A DNA stretch of 42,593 bases from Luteimonas sp. FCS-9 (GCF_001014645.1 NZ_LASZ01000032.1:1-42593), one strand, 5' to 3'. Shown: positions 18,868 to 27,418, counted from the stretch's first letter. The notes: generated by a model not told the origin, from the sequence alone. Made by a program: numbers and translations.

Positions 18868-19827
18868 ATGAAAGAAGAACGCAATCTCCTGATCTTTTCG
18901 GGCAACGCCAATCGCCCGCTGGCCAAGTCCGTCTGCCGCGAGCTGGGCGTGCGCCAGGGCCGGGCGCTGGTGTCCACGTTCTCCGACGGCGAAGTGCAGG
19001 TCGAGATCGAGGAGACCGTGCGTCGGCAGGACGTGTTCGTCATCCAGCCCACCTGCGCGCCGTCGGCCGAGAACCTGATGGAACTGCTGGTGCTGATCGA
19101 CGCGCTCAAGCGCGCGTCGGTGTCCAGCGTCACCGCGGTGATCCCGTACTTCGGCTATTCGCGCCAGGACCGCCGGCTGCGTTCGAGCCGCGTGCCGATC
19201 ACCGCCAAGGTCGCCGCCCGGATCATCACCGCCGCCGGCGCCGACCGCGTGCTGACCGTCGACCTGCACGCCGACCAGATCCAGGGCTTCTTCGACATCC
19301 CGGTCGACAACGTCTATGCCTCGCCGCTGCTGCTGGCCGACATCTGGCGCGCGCACGGCACCGACAACATGGTCGTGGTCTCGCCCGACGTCGGCGGCGT
19401 GGTGCGCGCGCGCGCGATCGCCAAGCGCCTCGACGATGCGGACCTGGCGATCATCGACAAGCGCCGTCCGCGCGCCAACGTCGCCACGGTGATGAACATC
19501 ATCGGCGACGTGCGCGGCAAGACCTGCGTGCTGGTCGACGACATCGTCGACACCGCCGGCACGCTGTGCGCCGCGGCCGCCGCGCTCAAGGCGCAGGGCG
19601 CGACCAAGGTCGTCGCCTATTGCACGCACGCGGTGCTGTCGGGCGCGGCGATCGACAACATCGAGAAGTCCCAGCTCGACGAGATGGTCGTCACCGACAC
19701 CATTCCGCTGTCGGAGGCCGCGCGCAACTGCGCGCGCATCCGCCAGCTCAGCGTCGCCGAACTGCTCGCCGAGACGATCCGCCGGATCGCGTTCGGCGAG
19801 TCGGTCAGCTCGCTATACGTGGATTAA
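18868..19827 (+). CDS. prs: Ribose-phosphate pyrophosphokinase (PRPP synthetase)
   Basis: 319 residues, class I Prs size. It makes PRPP from ribose-5-P and ATP for purine, pyrimidine, His and Trp synthesis. Landmarks: [20 protein letters not shown] at the N-terminus, [30 protein letters not shown], the metal-binding [17 protein letters not shown], and the PRPP loop [16 protein letters not shown] 18868 is preceded by CGGAAT; an upstream in-frame start at 18817 would lie just after the tRNA and its hairpin and lacks family similarity. Located between tRNA-Gln and rplY. Confidence 0.97.
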   Translation: MKEERNLLIFSGNANRPLAKSVCRELGVRQGRALVSTFSDGEVQVEIEETVRRQDVFVIQPTCAPSAENLMELLVLIDALKRASVSSVTAVIPYFGYSRQDRRLRSSRVPITAKVAARIITAAGADRVLTVDLHADQIQGFFDIPVDNVYASPLLLADIWRAHGTDNMVVVSPDVGGVVRARAIAKRLDDADLAIIDKRRPRANVATVMNIIGDVRGKTCVLVDDIVDTAGTLCAAAAALKAQGATKVVAYCTHAVLSGAAIDNIEKSQLDEMVVTDTIPLSEAARNCARIRQLSVAELLAETIRRIAFGESVSSLYVD

Positions 19828-19829
19828 GG

Positions 19830-19847
19830 GCGGGATTCGGGAGTCGG
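19830..19847 (+). repeat. Heptad half-element after prs
   Basis: Directly after the prs stop the sequence reads GCGGGATTCGGGAGTCGG, that is CGGGATT and CGGGAGT units as in the full elements, but no complementary right arm follows before rplY. It looks like a decayed or never-completed copy. Confidence 0.6.
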
Positions 19848-19977
19848 CAGTGGGGTCCGCACGCGGATGCCCGGTCGCCGAAACCGGTCCTGGTCCTTCA
19901 ACCAGCTCCTCTGGTCGCGGGGGAGCTGACCCGGGTCGCCGTGAGGCGGTCCTTTCTCAACCTAGGTAAAGAATCAA

Positions 19978-20631
19978 ATGGCTACCACGCATGAAATCAA
20001 GGTGCAGCGCCGCGAGGACGAGGGGAAGGGTGCGAGCCGCCGCCTCCGTCACGCCGGTGAAGTGCCTGCCGTCGTCTACGGCGGCGACCTCAAGCCCGTC
20101 AGCATCAAGCTCAGCCACAACGACGTCTGGCTCGCCAGCCAGCACGAGTGGTTCTACGCGTCGATCCTCGACCTGAGCCTCAACGGCGACGTCCAGAAGG
20201 TGTTGCTGCGCGACATGCAGCGTCACCCGTTCAAGCAGCAGATCCTGCACCTGGACTTCCAGCGCGTGAACGACAACGAGGTGATCAAGACGGCGGTGCA
20301 GCTGCACTTCCTCAACGAAGACACCTCGCCTGCCGGCAAGGCCGCCGACGTGATCGTCATGCACGAGCTCACCGAAGTCACCGTGACCTGCCTGCCGAAG
20401 GACCTCCCGTCGTCGATCGAGGTCGATCTGGCCGATCTGGCGGTCGGCGACATCATCCACCTGTCGGCGCTCAAGCTGCCCAAGGGTGTGGAGATTCCCG
20501 AACTGGCGCTCGGCGCCGACCACGACGTCGCCGTCGTTGTCGCCAAGCACGGCCGTGTCGAGGCCGAGCCGGAAGAGGGCGAGGACGCCTCGGCCGAAGT
20601 GCCGGCCACCAAGGCCGCCAAGGACGAGTGA
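19978..20631 (+). CDS. rplY: 50S ribosomal protein L25 (CTC/TL5 type)
   Basis: 217 residues, the long two-domain form rather than the 94-residue E. coli form. Residues 1 to about 95 form the 5S rRNA-binding L25 domain (IKVQRREDEGKGASRRLRHA, VPAVVYGG, VLLRDMQRHPFKQQILHLDF). The rest is the TL5/CTC C-terminal domain (VIVMHELTEVTVTCLPKDLP, GDIIHLSALKLPKGVEIP) with an acidic Ala/Glu tail. AGGTAAAG precedes the ATG at good spacing. The 150-base leader has a hairpin CAGCTCC / GGAGCTG (19913-19928). Confidence 0.96.
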   Translation: MATTHEIKVQRREDEGKGASRRLRHAGEVPAVVYGGDLKPVSIKLSHNDVWLASQHEWFYASILDLSLNGDVQKVLLRDMQRHPFKQQILHLDFQRVNDNEVIKTAVQLHFLNEDTSPAGKAADVIVMHELTEVTVTCLPKDLPSSIEVDLADLAVGDIIHLSALKLPKGVEIPELALGADHDVAVVVAKHGRVEAEPEEGEDASAEVPATKAAKDE

Positions 20632-20640
20632 TCCCGTCGC

Positions 20641-20670
20641 GGACGCGCGCGCCTGCCCGGGCGCGCGTCC
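20641..20670. other. Hairpin between rplY and pth
   Basis: Perfect 10-bp stem GGACGCGCGC (20641-20650) and GCGCGCGTCC (20661-20670), loop of 10. No T run follows, so it is more likely an RNA-stabilising or processing hairpin than a terminator; pth begins 13 bases later. Confidence 0.6.
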
Positions 20671-20683
20671 CGGCGGCGTCGCG

Positions 20684-21268
20684 ATGACGACCGGTCTGCA
20701 ACTGATCGTGGGGCTGGGCAATCCCGGTCCCGAGCACGCGCGGACCCGGCACAACGCCGGGTTCCGCGTCGTGGACGAGCTCGCGTCGCGTGCCGGCGAG
20801 GCGTTCCGGATCGACGCCAAGCTGTTCGGCGAGACGGCGCGGGTGCGGATCGGCGGCCACGACGTGCGCCTGCTCAAGCCGGCCACCTTCATGAACCTCA
20901 GCGGCAAGTCGGTGCTGGCCGCGCAGCGGTTCTGGAAGATCGATCCCGAGCGCACGCTGATCGCCCACGACGAGCTCGACCTGCCGCCCGGCGTGGCCCG
21001 GTTCAAGTTCGACGGCGGCCACGGCGGCCAGAACGGCCTGCGCGACACGATGAAGCTGCTCGGCCACGGCCGGTTCCACCGGCTGCGCATCGGCATCGGC
21101 CATCCCGGCCACCGTGACAAGGTCACGCCCTGGGTGCTCGGCCGACCGGGCGCCGACGACGACATCCTGATCGGCCGCGCCGTCGACGCCGCGATCGATG
21201 CGCTCCCGCTCGCGCTGGACGGCAACTTCATGGACGCGATGACGAGGCTGCACACCAGCCGAGATTAG
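20684..21268 (+). CDS. pth: Peptidyl-tRNA hydrolase
   Basis: 194 residues, the usual Pth size. It recycles peptidyl-tRNA dropped from ribosomes. [20 protein letters not shown] holds Asn12 and the catalytic His23; [26 protein letters not shown] (catalytic Asp) and [11 protein letters not shown] are intact. The rplY-pth-ychF order is conserved in gammaproteobacteria. The C-terminal SRD and the TAG stop coincide with the first unit of the heptad element 2, as for ispE. Confidence 0.97.
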   Translation: MTTGLQLIVGLGNPGPEHARTRHNAGFRVVDELASRAGEAFRIDAKLFGETARVRIGGHDVRLLKPATFMNLSGKSVLAAQRFWKIDPERTLIAHDELDLPPGVARFKFDGGHGGQNGLRDTMKLLGHGRFHRLRIGIGHPGHRDKVTPWVLGRPGADDDILIGRAVDAAIDALPLALDGNFMDAMTRLHTSRD

Positions 21269-21340
21269 GGATTGGGGATTCGGGATTCGGGGCGGCAGCT
21301 TTCGAATCCCGAATCCCGAATTCCCAATCCCGGATTCCCA
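21261..21340. repeat. Heptad inverted-repeat element 2 (pth / ychF)
   Basis: The left arm (21261-21292) consists of GGGATTG, GGGATTC, GGGATTC units; the right arm (21301-21340) is its near-perfect complement, with about 22 paired bases and one mismatch, loop around GCGGCAGCTT. The left arm carries the pth stop codon. The right arm ends one base before the ychF ATG and contains the only ribosome-binding-like sequence (CGGA) of ychF. Confidence 0.88.
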
Positions 21341-21341
21341 C

Positions 21342-22433
21342 ATGGGCATCAAATGCGGCATCGTCGGCCTGCCGAACGTCGGCAAGTCGACCCTCTTCAA
21401 TGCGCTGACCAAGGCGGGCATCGCCGCGGCCAACTTCCCGTTCTGCACGATCGAGCCGAACGTCGGCATCGTGCCGGTGCCGGACCTGCGCCTGAACGCG
21501 CTGGCGACGATCGTCAAGCCGCAGAAGGTGCTGCCGACGGCGGTCGAGTTCGTCGACATCGCCGGCCTCGTGGCCGGCGCGGCCAGCGGCGAGGGCCTGG
21601 GCAACAAGTTCCTGTCGCACATCCGCGAGGTCGACGCGATCACGCACGTCGTGCGCTGCTTCGAGAACCCCGACGTCATCCACGTCAACAACAAGGTCGA
21701 CCCGATCGCCGACATCGAGACGATCGACACCGAGCTCGCGCTGGCGGATCTCGATTCGGTCGAGCGCGCGCTGCAGCGCGCCGAGCGTTCGGCCAAGACC
21801 GGCGACAAGGACGCCAAGGTCCGCGCCGAGGTGCTCGGCCGTGTGCACAAGGGCCTGGCCGACGGCCGGCCGGTGCGTTCGCTCCAGCTGTCGGACGACG
21901 ACCGCGCGGCGATCCGCGACCTGTTCCTGCTGACGGGCAAGCCGGTGCTGTACATCGCCAACGTGCTCGAGGACGGGTTCGAGAACAACCCGCACCTCGA
22001 TGCGGTGCGCGCACGCGCGGCGGGCGAGGGTGCCGAGGTCGTGCCGGTGTCGGCGGCGATCGAGGAGGAGCTCTCGCAGCTCGACGACGCCGACCGCGAC
22101 GCGTTCCTGGCCGACCTCGGGCTCGAGGAGCCGGGCCTGAACCGGGTGATCCGCGCGGCCTATGGCCTGCTGACGCTGCAGACCTACTTCACCGCGGGCG
22201 TCAAGGAAGTGCGGGCGTGGACGGTGAAGATCGGCGCGACCGCGCCGCAGGCCGCGGCCGTCATCCATACCGACTTCGAGAAGGGCTTCATCCGTGCCGA
22301 GGTCGTCGGCTACGACGACTTCATCCGCTACGGCGGCGAATCCGGCGCCAAGGAGGCCGGCAAGTGGCGCCTGGAGGGCAAGGAGTACATCGTCAAGGAT
22401 GGCGACGTGATGCACTTCCGCTTCAACGTCTGA
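21342..22433 (+). CDS. ychF: YchF, redox-regulated Obg-family ATPase
   Basis: 363 residues, standard for YchF/OLA1. P-loop GLPNVGKS (9-16), switch region [22 protein letters not shown], and in place of the GTPase NKxD the sequence YIANVLED, which fits the NxxE-type pocket known to prefer ATP. A coiled-coil helical insert lies in the middle and a C-terminal TGS domain ends with [25 protein letters not shown]. It binds ribosomes/proteasome-like partners in known cases and modulates stress responses. Its start region is embedded in the right arm of the heptad element. Confidence 0.97.
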   Translation: MGIKCGIVGLPNVGKSTLFNALTKAGIAAANFPFCTIEPNVGIVPVPDLRLNALATIVKPQKVLPTAVEFVDIAGLVAGAASGEGLGNKFLSHIREVDAITHVVRCFENPDVIHVNNKVDPIADIETIDTELALADLDSVERALQRAERSAKTGDKDAKVRAEVLGRVHKGLADGRPVRSLQLSDDDRAAIRDLFLLTGKPVLYIANVLEDGFENNPHLDAVRARAAGEGAEVVPVSAAIEEELSQLDDADRDAFLADLGLEEPGLNRVIRAAYGLLTLQTYFTAGVKEVRAWTVKIGATAPQAAAVIHTDFEKGFIRAEVVGYDDFIRYGGESGAKEAGKWRLEGKEYIVKDGDVMHFRFNV

Positions 22434-22453
22434 TCCAGCGATCCTGTTCGACC

Positions 22454-22477
22454 GGAAGGCGCCCAAGGGCGCCTTTC
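22454..22477 (+). terminator. ychF terminator
   Basis: Stem AAGGCGCCC / GGGCGCCTT with a 2-base loop, 20 bases after the ychF stop, followed by TTCGCGTTTCC. The T run is short, but the A/T flanks and position fit a rho-independent terminator. Confidence 0.75.
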
Positions 22478-22511
22478 GCGTTTCCGCCTCCTGCCCGCAT
22501 CGCCGCGTCCT

Positions 22512-22579
22512 GTAGGAGCGCGCTCGCGCGCGATGAAGCCTCCCCGGGAAAGCCCGATCGCGCGCCAGCGCGCTCCTGC
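22512..22579. repeat. REPIN-like palindrome (paired REP arms)
   Basis: Two 23-base arms in inverted orientation, starting GTAGGAGCGCGC (22512) and ending GCGCGCTCCTGC (22579), with 22 bases between. This is the GTAGGAGCGCG-type REP doublet widespread in pseudomonads and xanthomonads, where such pairs (REPINs) are mobilised by RAYT transposases. None is in this window. It lies between the ychF terminator and the asparaginase gene. Confidence 0.85.
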
Positions 22580-22687
22580 GGGGAGAGGCGCCATGCGCAC
22601 GAGCGCGGGAAGCGCTATTGCGCGCCCGCGGCGGGGTGGGGGCGGCTTCTCAATACACTCTCCGCTTCGCCCGTCCGGAGTCCGCCC

Positions 22688-23755
22688 ATGCGCACCATCC
22701 CGCTGTCCGCCCGTACCTTGCTGCTGTCGCTGGTCCTCGCTGCGCCTGCCGCGTCGTCCGCGCATCCGTCGGGCGAGGCCGCGCCTTCCGGCCCGGTGCT
22801 GGCCATCCATGGCGGCGCCGGCGTCGTGCGCGGGAACCTCTCGCCCGAGGAGGAGGCCTCGGCGCGCGCGGCGCTCGCACAGGCCCTGCGCGCCGGACAT
22901 GCACTGCTCCGCGAGGGGCGCCCGGCGCTCGACGCCGTGGTCGCGGCGGTGACCGTGCTCGAGGACGACCCGGCATTCAACGCCGGTCGCGGCGCGGTGT
23001 TCACGCACGAGGGCCACAACGAGCTCGACGCCTCGCTGATGGACGGCGCCACGCGCGCCGCCGGCGCCGTCGCGGGCGTGCGGCGGATCCGCAATCCGAT
23101 CCAGCTCGCGCGCCGGGTCATGGAGGATTCGCCGCACGTCATGCTGGTCGGCGAGGGCGCCGAGGCGTTCGCGCAATCGCAGGGCGTCGCGCTGGTCGAT
23201 CCGGCCTGGTTCCGCACCGAGAAGCGCTGGCAGCAGCTGCAGAAGGCCCGGGCCGAGGGCGCCGCGGCCGAGCGCGCGGCGACCGTCGTCGCGGACGATC
23301 CGCTGCGCTACTTCGGGACCGTCGGCGCGGTCGCGCTCGACACCCGGGGCGCGCTGGCCGCGGCGACCTCGACCGGCGGCATGACCGACAAGCGCTGGGG
23401 CCGCGTCGGCGACGCGCCGGTGATCGGGGCGGGGACCTGGGCGGATGCGCGCTGCGCGGTCTCGGGCACGGGCTGGGGCGAGTTCTACATCCGCAGCGCC
23501 GCCGCGCACCAGATCTGCAGTCGCGTCGGGCTGCTGGGCGAGGACATCGGCCGGGCGGCGACCGCGGTCATCGACGAGGAGATCCCGGCGATGGGCGGCA
23601 ATGGCGGCGCGATCGCCCTCGATGCCGCAGGCAACATCGCCATGCCGTTCAACACCGAGGGCATGTACCGCGGCTGGATCGGCGCCGACGGCGTGCCGCA
23701 CGTGGCGATCGGGCGCGACGATGCCGTCGCGGAGGATGGCGCGCCGGCGCGATGA
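22688..23755 (+). CDS. Isoaspartyl peptidase / L-asparaginase (type III, exported)
   Basis: 355 residues with a signal peptide (about 1-25, LLLSLVLAAPAASSA), so probably periplasmic. Plant-type asparaginase/IaaA Ntn-hydrolase: VLAIHGGAGVVRG opens the mature part, LDAVVAAVTVLEDDPAFNAG and HNELDASLMDG are typical, and autocleavage is expected between Gly210 and the catalytic nucleophile Thr211 (YFGTVGAVALDTRG). STGGMTDKRWGRVGDAP binds substrate. It hydrolyses isoaspartyl dipeptides and asparagine. Single gene flanked by a REPIN and the tRNA promoter. The homolog in E. coli is cytoplasmic, so the signal peptide is a difference. Confidence 0.92.
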   Translation: MRTIPLSARTLLLSLVLAAPAASSAHPSGEAAPSGPVLAIHGGAGVVRGNLSPEEEASARAALAQALRAGHALLREGRPALDAVVAAVTVLEDDPAFNAGRGAVFTHEGHNELDASLMDGATRAAGAVAGVRRIRNPIQLARRVMEDSPHVMLVGEGAEAFAQSQGVALVDPAWFRTEKRWQQLQKARAEGAAAERAATVVADDPLRYFGTVGAVALDTRGALAAATSTGGMTDKRWGRVGDAPVIGAGTWADARCAVSGTGWGEFYIRSAAAHQICSRVGLLGEDIGRAATAVIDEEIPAMGGNGGAIALDAAGNIAMPFNTEGMYRGWIGADGVPHVAIGRDDAVAEDGAPAR

Positions 23756-23831
23756 CCGGTACTATGCGCGCCCCGCCATCGCGTACCGCAGGTACCGGGG
23801 CGGGGCGGCCTGGATCCGTCGCATCGCGGCG

Positions 23832-23860
23832 TTGACAGGACAGGAAACTGGCCCCAAAAT
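23832..23860 (+). promoter_or_regulatory. Promoter of the tRNA-Tyr-Gly-Thr-tuf unit
   Basis: -35 TTGACA (23832-23837, full consensus), 17-base spacer, -10 CAAAAT (23855-23860, 4/6). The discriminator that follows is CGCGGGC, GC-rich as in stringently controlled stable-RNA promoters. Start is expected near 23867, about 28 bases before tRNA-Tyr. Confidence 0.8.
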
Positions 23861-23894
23861 CGCGGGCTGTTTTCACCGGCAACGCGAAATCGCC

Positions 23895-23980
23895 GGAGGG
23901 ATACCCAAGCGGCCAACGGGGGCAGACTGTAAATCTGCTGGCTTACGCCTTCGGTGGTTCGAATCCACCTCCCTCCACCA
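23895..23980 (+). tRNA. tRNA-Tyr (GUA)
   Basis: Acceptor GGAGGGA / TCCCTCC, anticodon arm CAGACTGTAAATCTG (anticodon GTA), long class II variable arm, T-arm GGTGGTTCGAATCCACC, discriminator A and encoded CCA. First of three tRNAs ahead of tuf, the same order as E. coli tyrU-glyT-thrT-tufB without thrU. Confidence 0.98.
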
Positions 23981-24039
23981 TTTCGTCCGGTGGGACAACA
24001 AGCAGTGCGACAGGTTGGTGCGGCAGGCTGGATCCCGGT

Positions 24040-24113
<74 letters not shown>

Positions 24114-24150
24114 TTGACGGCTCCGGCCGCATCCAGAGGTTGAAATCGTT

Positions 24151-24226
24151 GCTCACGTAGCTCAGTCGGTAGAGCACCTCCTTGGTAAGGAGGAGGTCGA
24201 AGGTTCGATTCCTTTCGTGAGCACCA
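24151..24226 (+). tRNA. tRNA-Thr (GGU)
   Basis: Acceptor GCTCACG / CGTGAGC, anticodon arm CTCCTTGGTAAGGAG (anticodon GGT), T-arm AAGGTTCGATTCCTT, discriminator A and encoded CCA. Last tRNA before tuf. Confidence 0.98.
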
Positions 24227-24254
24227 CATATATGCGGATCCTTCCGCGAAGAGC

Positions 24255-24278
24255 CCGGCCATCCATGGCCGGACTTTT
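24255..24278 (+). terminator. Terminator-like hairpin between tRNA-Thr and tuf
   Basis: Stem CCGGCCAT / ATGGCCGG (8 bp, 2-base loop CC) followed by ACTTTT. It may attenuate readthrough from the tRNAs into tuf, lowering or tuning EF-Tu expression from the tRNA promoter. No separate tuf promoter is obvious in the 45 bases that remain. Confidence 0.7.
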
Positions 24279-24323
24279 CATAAAGGCAGTCAATTCACAA
24301 ACGTTCAGCGAGACAAGGCAGCC

Positions 24324-25514
24324 ATGGCAAAGGGTAAGTTCGAGCGCACCAAGCCGCACGTCAACGTCGGCACGATTGGTCACGTCGACCACGGCAAGAC
24401 GACGCTGACGGCGGCGCTGACGAAGATCGGCGCCGAGCGTTTCGGCGGCGAGTTCAAGGCCTACGACGCGATCGACGCGGCGCCGGAAGAGAAGGCGCGC
24501 GGCATCACGATCTCGACCGCGCACGTGGAATACGAGAGCCCGACGCGCCACTACGCGCACGTCGACTGCCCGGGCCACGCGGACTACGTGAAGAACATGA
24601 TCACCGGTGCGGCGCAGATGGACGGCGCGATCCTGGTGTGCTCGGCCGCTGACGGCCCGATGCCGCAGACGCGCGAGCACATCCTGCTGTCGCGTCAGGT
24701 GGGCGTGCCGTACATCGTCGTGTTCCTGAACAAGGCCGACATGGTGGACGACGCCGAGCTGCTCGAGCTGGTCGAGATGGAAGTGCGCGAGCTGCTGAGC
24801 AAGTACGAGTTCCCGGGCGACGACACCCCGATCATCTCGGGTTCGGCGCGCCTGGCGCTGGAAGGCGACCAGTCGGAGATCGGCGTGCCTGCGATCCTGA
24901 AGCTGGTCGAGGCGCTGGACACCTGGATCCCGGAGCCGGAGCGCGACGTGGACAAGACGTTCCTGATGCCGGTCGAGGACGTGTTCTCGATCTCGGGTCG
25001 CGGCACGGTGGTCACGGGCCGTATCGAGCGCGGCATCATCAAGGTCGGCGACGAAATCGAGATCGTGGGCATCCGCGCCACGCAGAAGACGACGGTCACG
25101 GGCGTGGAGATGTTCCGCAAGCTGCTGGACCAGGGTCAGGCGGGCGACAATGCCGGTCTGCTGCTGCGCGGCACCAAGCGTGACGACGTCGAGCGCGGCC
25201 AGGTGCTGGCCAAGCCGGGTTCGATCCAGCCGCACACGGACTTCGAAGCCGAGGTGTACGTGCTGTCGAAGGACGAGGGCGGCCGCCATACGCCGTTCTT
25301 CAAGGGCTACCGTCCGCAGTTCTACTTCCGCACGACCGACATCACCGGTGCGGTGGAGCTGCCGGAAGGCACGGAGATGGTGATGCCGGGCGACAACGTG
25401 AAGATGAAGGTCACGCTGATCAACCCGGTGGCGATGGACGAAGGCCTGCGCTTCGCGATCCGCGAAGGCGGCCGCACCGTCGGCGCCGGCGTCGTCGCCA
25501 AGATCCTGAAGTGA
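24324..25514 (+). CDS. tuf: Elongation factor Tu (complete copy)
   Basis: 396 residues. Delivers aminoacyl-tRNA to the ribosome. G1 GHVDHGKT (19-26), [12 protein letters not shown] (G3), NKADMVDD (G4) and [10 protein letters not shown] (G5 region) are intact; domains II and III follow, ending [14 protein letters not shown], with no obvious kirromycin-resistance change there. The first 803 bases are identical to the second tuf at 41791. This copy is in the tufB position (after tRNA-Thr, before secE). Confidence 0.98.
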   Translation: MAKGKFERTKPHVNVGTIGHVDHGKTTLTAALTKIGAERFGGEFKAYDAIDAAPEEKARGITISTAHVEYESPTRHYAHVDCPGHADYVKNMITGAAQMDGAILVCSAADGPMPQTREHILLSRQVGVPYIVVFLNKADMVDDAELLELVEMEVRELLSKYEFPGDDTPIISGSARLALEGDQSEIGVPAILKLVEALDTWIPEPERDVDKTFLMPVEDVFSISGRGTVVTGRIERGIIKVGDEIEIVGIRATQKTTVTGVEMFRKLLDQGQAGDNAGLLLRGTKRDDVERGQVLAKPGSIQPHTDFEAEVYVLSKDEGGRHTPFFKGYRPQFYFRTTDITGAVELPEGTEMVMPGDNVKMKVTLINPVAMDEGLRFAIREGGRTVGAGVVAKILK

Positions 25515-25583
25515 TCCGACGGCCCGCGCGCGCTCCGCGCGCGTAGGCCGGAAGCGCCTTCCGTAGCGGAGGCGCCGATACAA

Positions 25584-25614
25584 AAGGCGGGCCGGCAACC
25601 CGGTCCGCCTTCGT
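25584..25614 (+). terminator. Terminator after tuf
   Basis: 12-base stem AAGGCGGGCCGG (25584-25595), loop CAAC, CCGGTCCGCCTT (25600-25611) with one G-T pair, followed by CGTCGTCT. The A run before and Ts closing the stem fit an intrinsic terminator. Two further GC palindromes (GCGCGCG-CTC-CGCGCGC near 25529; GCGCCT...AGGCGC near 25553) precede it. Confidence 0.75.
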
Positions 25615-25654
25615 CGTCTACGGGGTATCCTGGGCGACGTGCTTCACCAGCCAC

Positions 25655-25730
<76 letters not shown>

Positions 25731-25819
25731 TTTTTTTGCGGAGCGTCTTCCGCACGGGCCCTGGCGCAGCGCGGCCTGGCCTGCCAAACGAGCAGTTGCA
25801 ACCGATGAGTCGCCGGGAC

Positions 25820-26200
25820 TTGAACAGCAGAGTGGAACATTCGAAGGGCGGGTCCTCGACGGATCTCGCCAAGTACGTCGCGGCCGCGCTGCTGGTCGTG
25901 GCCGGCGTGTTCGCCTTCTACTGGTTCGAGACGCAACTGGCCACGCCGGTGCGCAGCATCATCGTCGCCCTGTGCGTCGTCGGCGCCGCGGCGGTCTTCC
26001 TGACCACCGGCAAGGGGCACCAGACCCGCGAGTTCTTCTCGGAAACCCGCTTCGAGATGCGCAAGGTGGTCTGGCCGACGCGCCAGGAGGCGATGCGGCT
26101 GACCTGGATCGTCATCGCCGCGGTGATCTTGATCAGCCTGATGCTGGCCGGCTTCGACAAGATCATCCAGTGGCTCATCCAGCTCATCCTGCGGCAGTGA
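25820..26200 (+). CDS. secE: SecE, preprotein translocase subunit
   Basis: 126 residues from TTG 25820 ([10 protein letters not shown]..., written with Met). The N-terminus [10 protein letters not shown] is what I recall for xanthomonad SecE, so this start is preferred; an in-frame ATG at 25805 would add five residues. Neither has a strong ribosome-binding site. Three membrane segments are visible (about 19-36, 41-60 and 95-115), making it the three-span type like E. coli. The conserved amphipathic helix and hinge [19 protein letters not shown] precedes the last. Forms SecYEG; linked to nusG as usual. Confidence 0.92.
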   Translation: MNSRVEHSKGGSSTDLAKYVAAALLVVAGVFAFYWFETQLATPVRSIIVALCVVGAAAVFLTTGKGHQTREFFSETRFEMRKVVWPTRQEAMRLTWIVIAAVILISLMLAGFDKIIQWLIQLILRQ

Positions 26201-26216
26201 CGGAGTAACGAAACTG

Positions 26217-26789
26217 ATGGAAACCGAAGGCGTCAAGCGCTGGTACGTCGTACATGCCTATTCCGGCTTCGAGAAGTCGGTGGCGCAGGCGCTGCGCGAT
26301 CGCATCGCGCGCACCGGCATGCAGGACCGTTTCGGCGACGTCCTGGTGCCGACCGAGGAAGTGATCGAGATGCGCTCCGGCCAGAAGCGCCGTTCCGAGC
26401 GCAAGTTCTTTCCCGGCTACGTCCTGGTCCAGATCCTGACCTCGGACGACGGCGGCATCCCGCGCATGGACAACGAGAGCTGGCACCTGGTCAAGGAGAC
26501 GCCGAAGGTGATGGGCTTCATCGGCGGCACCGCCGACCGCCCGCTGCCGATCCGCGACGACGAAGCTGCCGCGATCCTCGACCGCGTGCAGGAAGGCGTC
26601 GAGAAGCCCCGTCCGAAGGTGCTGTTCGAGGCCGGCCAGATGGTCCGCGTCATCGATGGCCCGTTCAACGACTTCAACGGCGTCGTCGAAGAGGTCAACT
26701 ACGAGAAGAGCCGGCTGCGCGTCGCCGTGCTGATCTTCGGCCGCTCGACCCCGGTCGAGCTGGAATTCGGGCAGGTCGAGAAGGCCTGA
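26217..26789 (+). CDS. nusG: Transcription termination/antitermination factor NusG
   Basis: 190 residues. The NGN domain ([43 protein letters not shown]) binds RNA polymerase, and the C-terminal KOW domain ([20 protein letters not shown]) contacts Rho or ribosomal S10. The start ATG 26217 has GGAG at 26202-26205. A hairpin CGCGCCCG / CGGGCGCG (26798-26820) just after the stop overlaps the -35 of the next promoter. Confidence 0.97.
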   Translation: METEGVKRWYVVHAYSGFEKSVAQALRDRIARTGMQDRFGDVLVPTEEVIEMRSGQKRRSERKFFPGYVLVQILTSDDGGIPRMDNESWHLVKETPKVMGFIGGTADRPLPIRDDEAAAILDRVQEGVEKPRPKVLFEAGQMVRVIDGPFNDFNGVVEEVNYEKSRLRVAVLIFGRSTPVELEFGQVEKA

Positions 26790-26808
26790 CCCGCGACCGC
26801 GCCCGGAT

Positions 26809-26837
26809 GTGACGGGCGCGCAATATCCTGCTATAGT
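26809..26837 (+). promoter_or_regulatory. Promoter of the rplK operon
   Basis: -35 GTGACG (26809-26814, 4/6), 17-base spacer, extended -10 TGC-TATAGT (26829-26837; 5/6). It leaves a leader of about 145 bases before rplK, matching the position of the L11 operon promoter in related bacteria. Confidence 0.78.
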
Positions 26838-26874
26838 GCACGGCTCACTGTCCGGTCGAGCCGGGCAAGCGCAC

Positions 26875-26897
26875 AGGCCGCCGCATGGGCGGCCTTT
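26875..26897 (+). promoter_or_regulatory. Leader hairpin with short T run upstream of rplK
   Basis: AGGCCGCC ... GGCGGCCT stem (26875-26895), 5-base loop, then TT. It lies between the promoter and rplK, so it would act as an attenuator or a leader stem rather than as a final terminator. Confidence 0.5.
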
Positions 26898-26940
26898 GTC
26901 GCGGATGGGCAACGTGAAGCCGGGACACGTGATTTTCCCG

Positions 26941-26980
26941 GCCCGATGGGGAGCCTGAGCACCAGGCGTTCGCACCCGGA
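26941..26980 (+). promoter_or_regulatory. Candidate L1-binding autoregulatory site before rplK
   Basis: GATGGGGA followed by the hairpin GCCTG-AGCAC-CAGGC (26953-26967) and GTTCGCACCCGGAG, which ends in the rplK ribosome-binding site. In E. coli and relatives ribosomal protein L1 represses rplKA by binding just here. The assignment uses position and the GGGGAGCCTG pattern; not proven. Confidence 0.5.
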
Positions 26981-26989
26981 GAGCACACA

Positions 26990-27418
26990 ATGGCAAAGAA
27001 AGTCGTCGGTTACATCAAGCTGCAGGTGAAGGCCGGTCAGGCCAACCCCTCGCCGCCGGTCGGTCCCGCGCTGGGTCAGCGCGGCCTGAACATCATGGAG
27101 TTCTGCAAGGCGTTCAACGCGGCGACCTCCAAGCTCGAGCCGGGTCTGCCGACCCCGGTCATCATCACCGCGTACTCCGACCGTACGTTCACCTTCATCA
27201 CCAAGAGCACGCCGGCCACGGTGCTGCTGAAGAAGGCGGCGGGCGTGGGTTCGGGTTCCAAGCGTCCGAACACCGAGAAGGTCGGCAAGGTCACGCGCGC
27301 CCAGCTCGAGGACATCGCCAAGGCGAAGGAGCCGGATCTGACCGCAGCGGATCTGGATGCAGCAGTGCGCACCATCGCGGGCTCGGCCCGTTCGATGGGC
27401 CTGACGGTGGAGGGCTGA
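26990..27418 (+). CDS. rplK: 50S ribosomal protein L11
   Basis: 142 residues, standard. The N-terminal [20 protein letters not shown] and [17 protein letters not shown], and the C-terminal 23S-binding domain ([33 protein letters not shown]) are intact. L11 supports the GTPase-associated centre and RelA activation. CGGAGAG precedes the ATG. Four bases separate it from rplA. Confidence 0.98.
   Translation: MAKKVVGYIKLQVKAGQANPSPPVGPALGQRGLNIMEFCKAFNAATSKLEPGLPTPVIITAYSDRTFTFITKSTPATVLLKKAAGVGSGSKRPNTEKVGKVTRAQLEDIAKAKEPDLTAADLDAAVRTIAGSARSMGLTVEG

Noticed and set aside
21272..22687. Asparaginase frame extended upstream to 827 residues
   Set aside because: The extra part overlaps ychF in another frame and crosses the terminator and REPIN. 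The true start is the ATG before the signal peptide at 22688.
25603..25631. Promoter for tRNA-Trp at TATCCT (25626)
   Set aside because: The -10-like hexamer has no acceptable -35 at 16-18 bases, and the region overlaps the tuf terminator; not strong enough to list.
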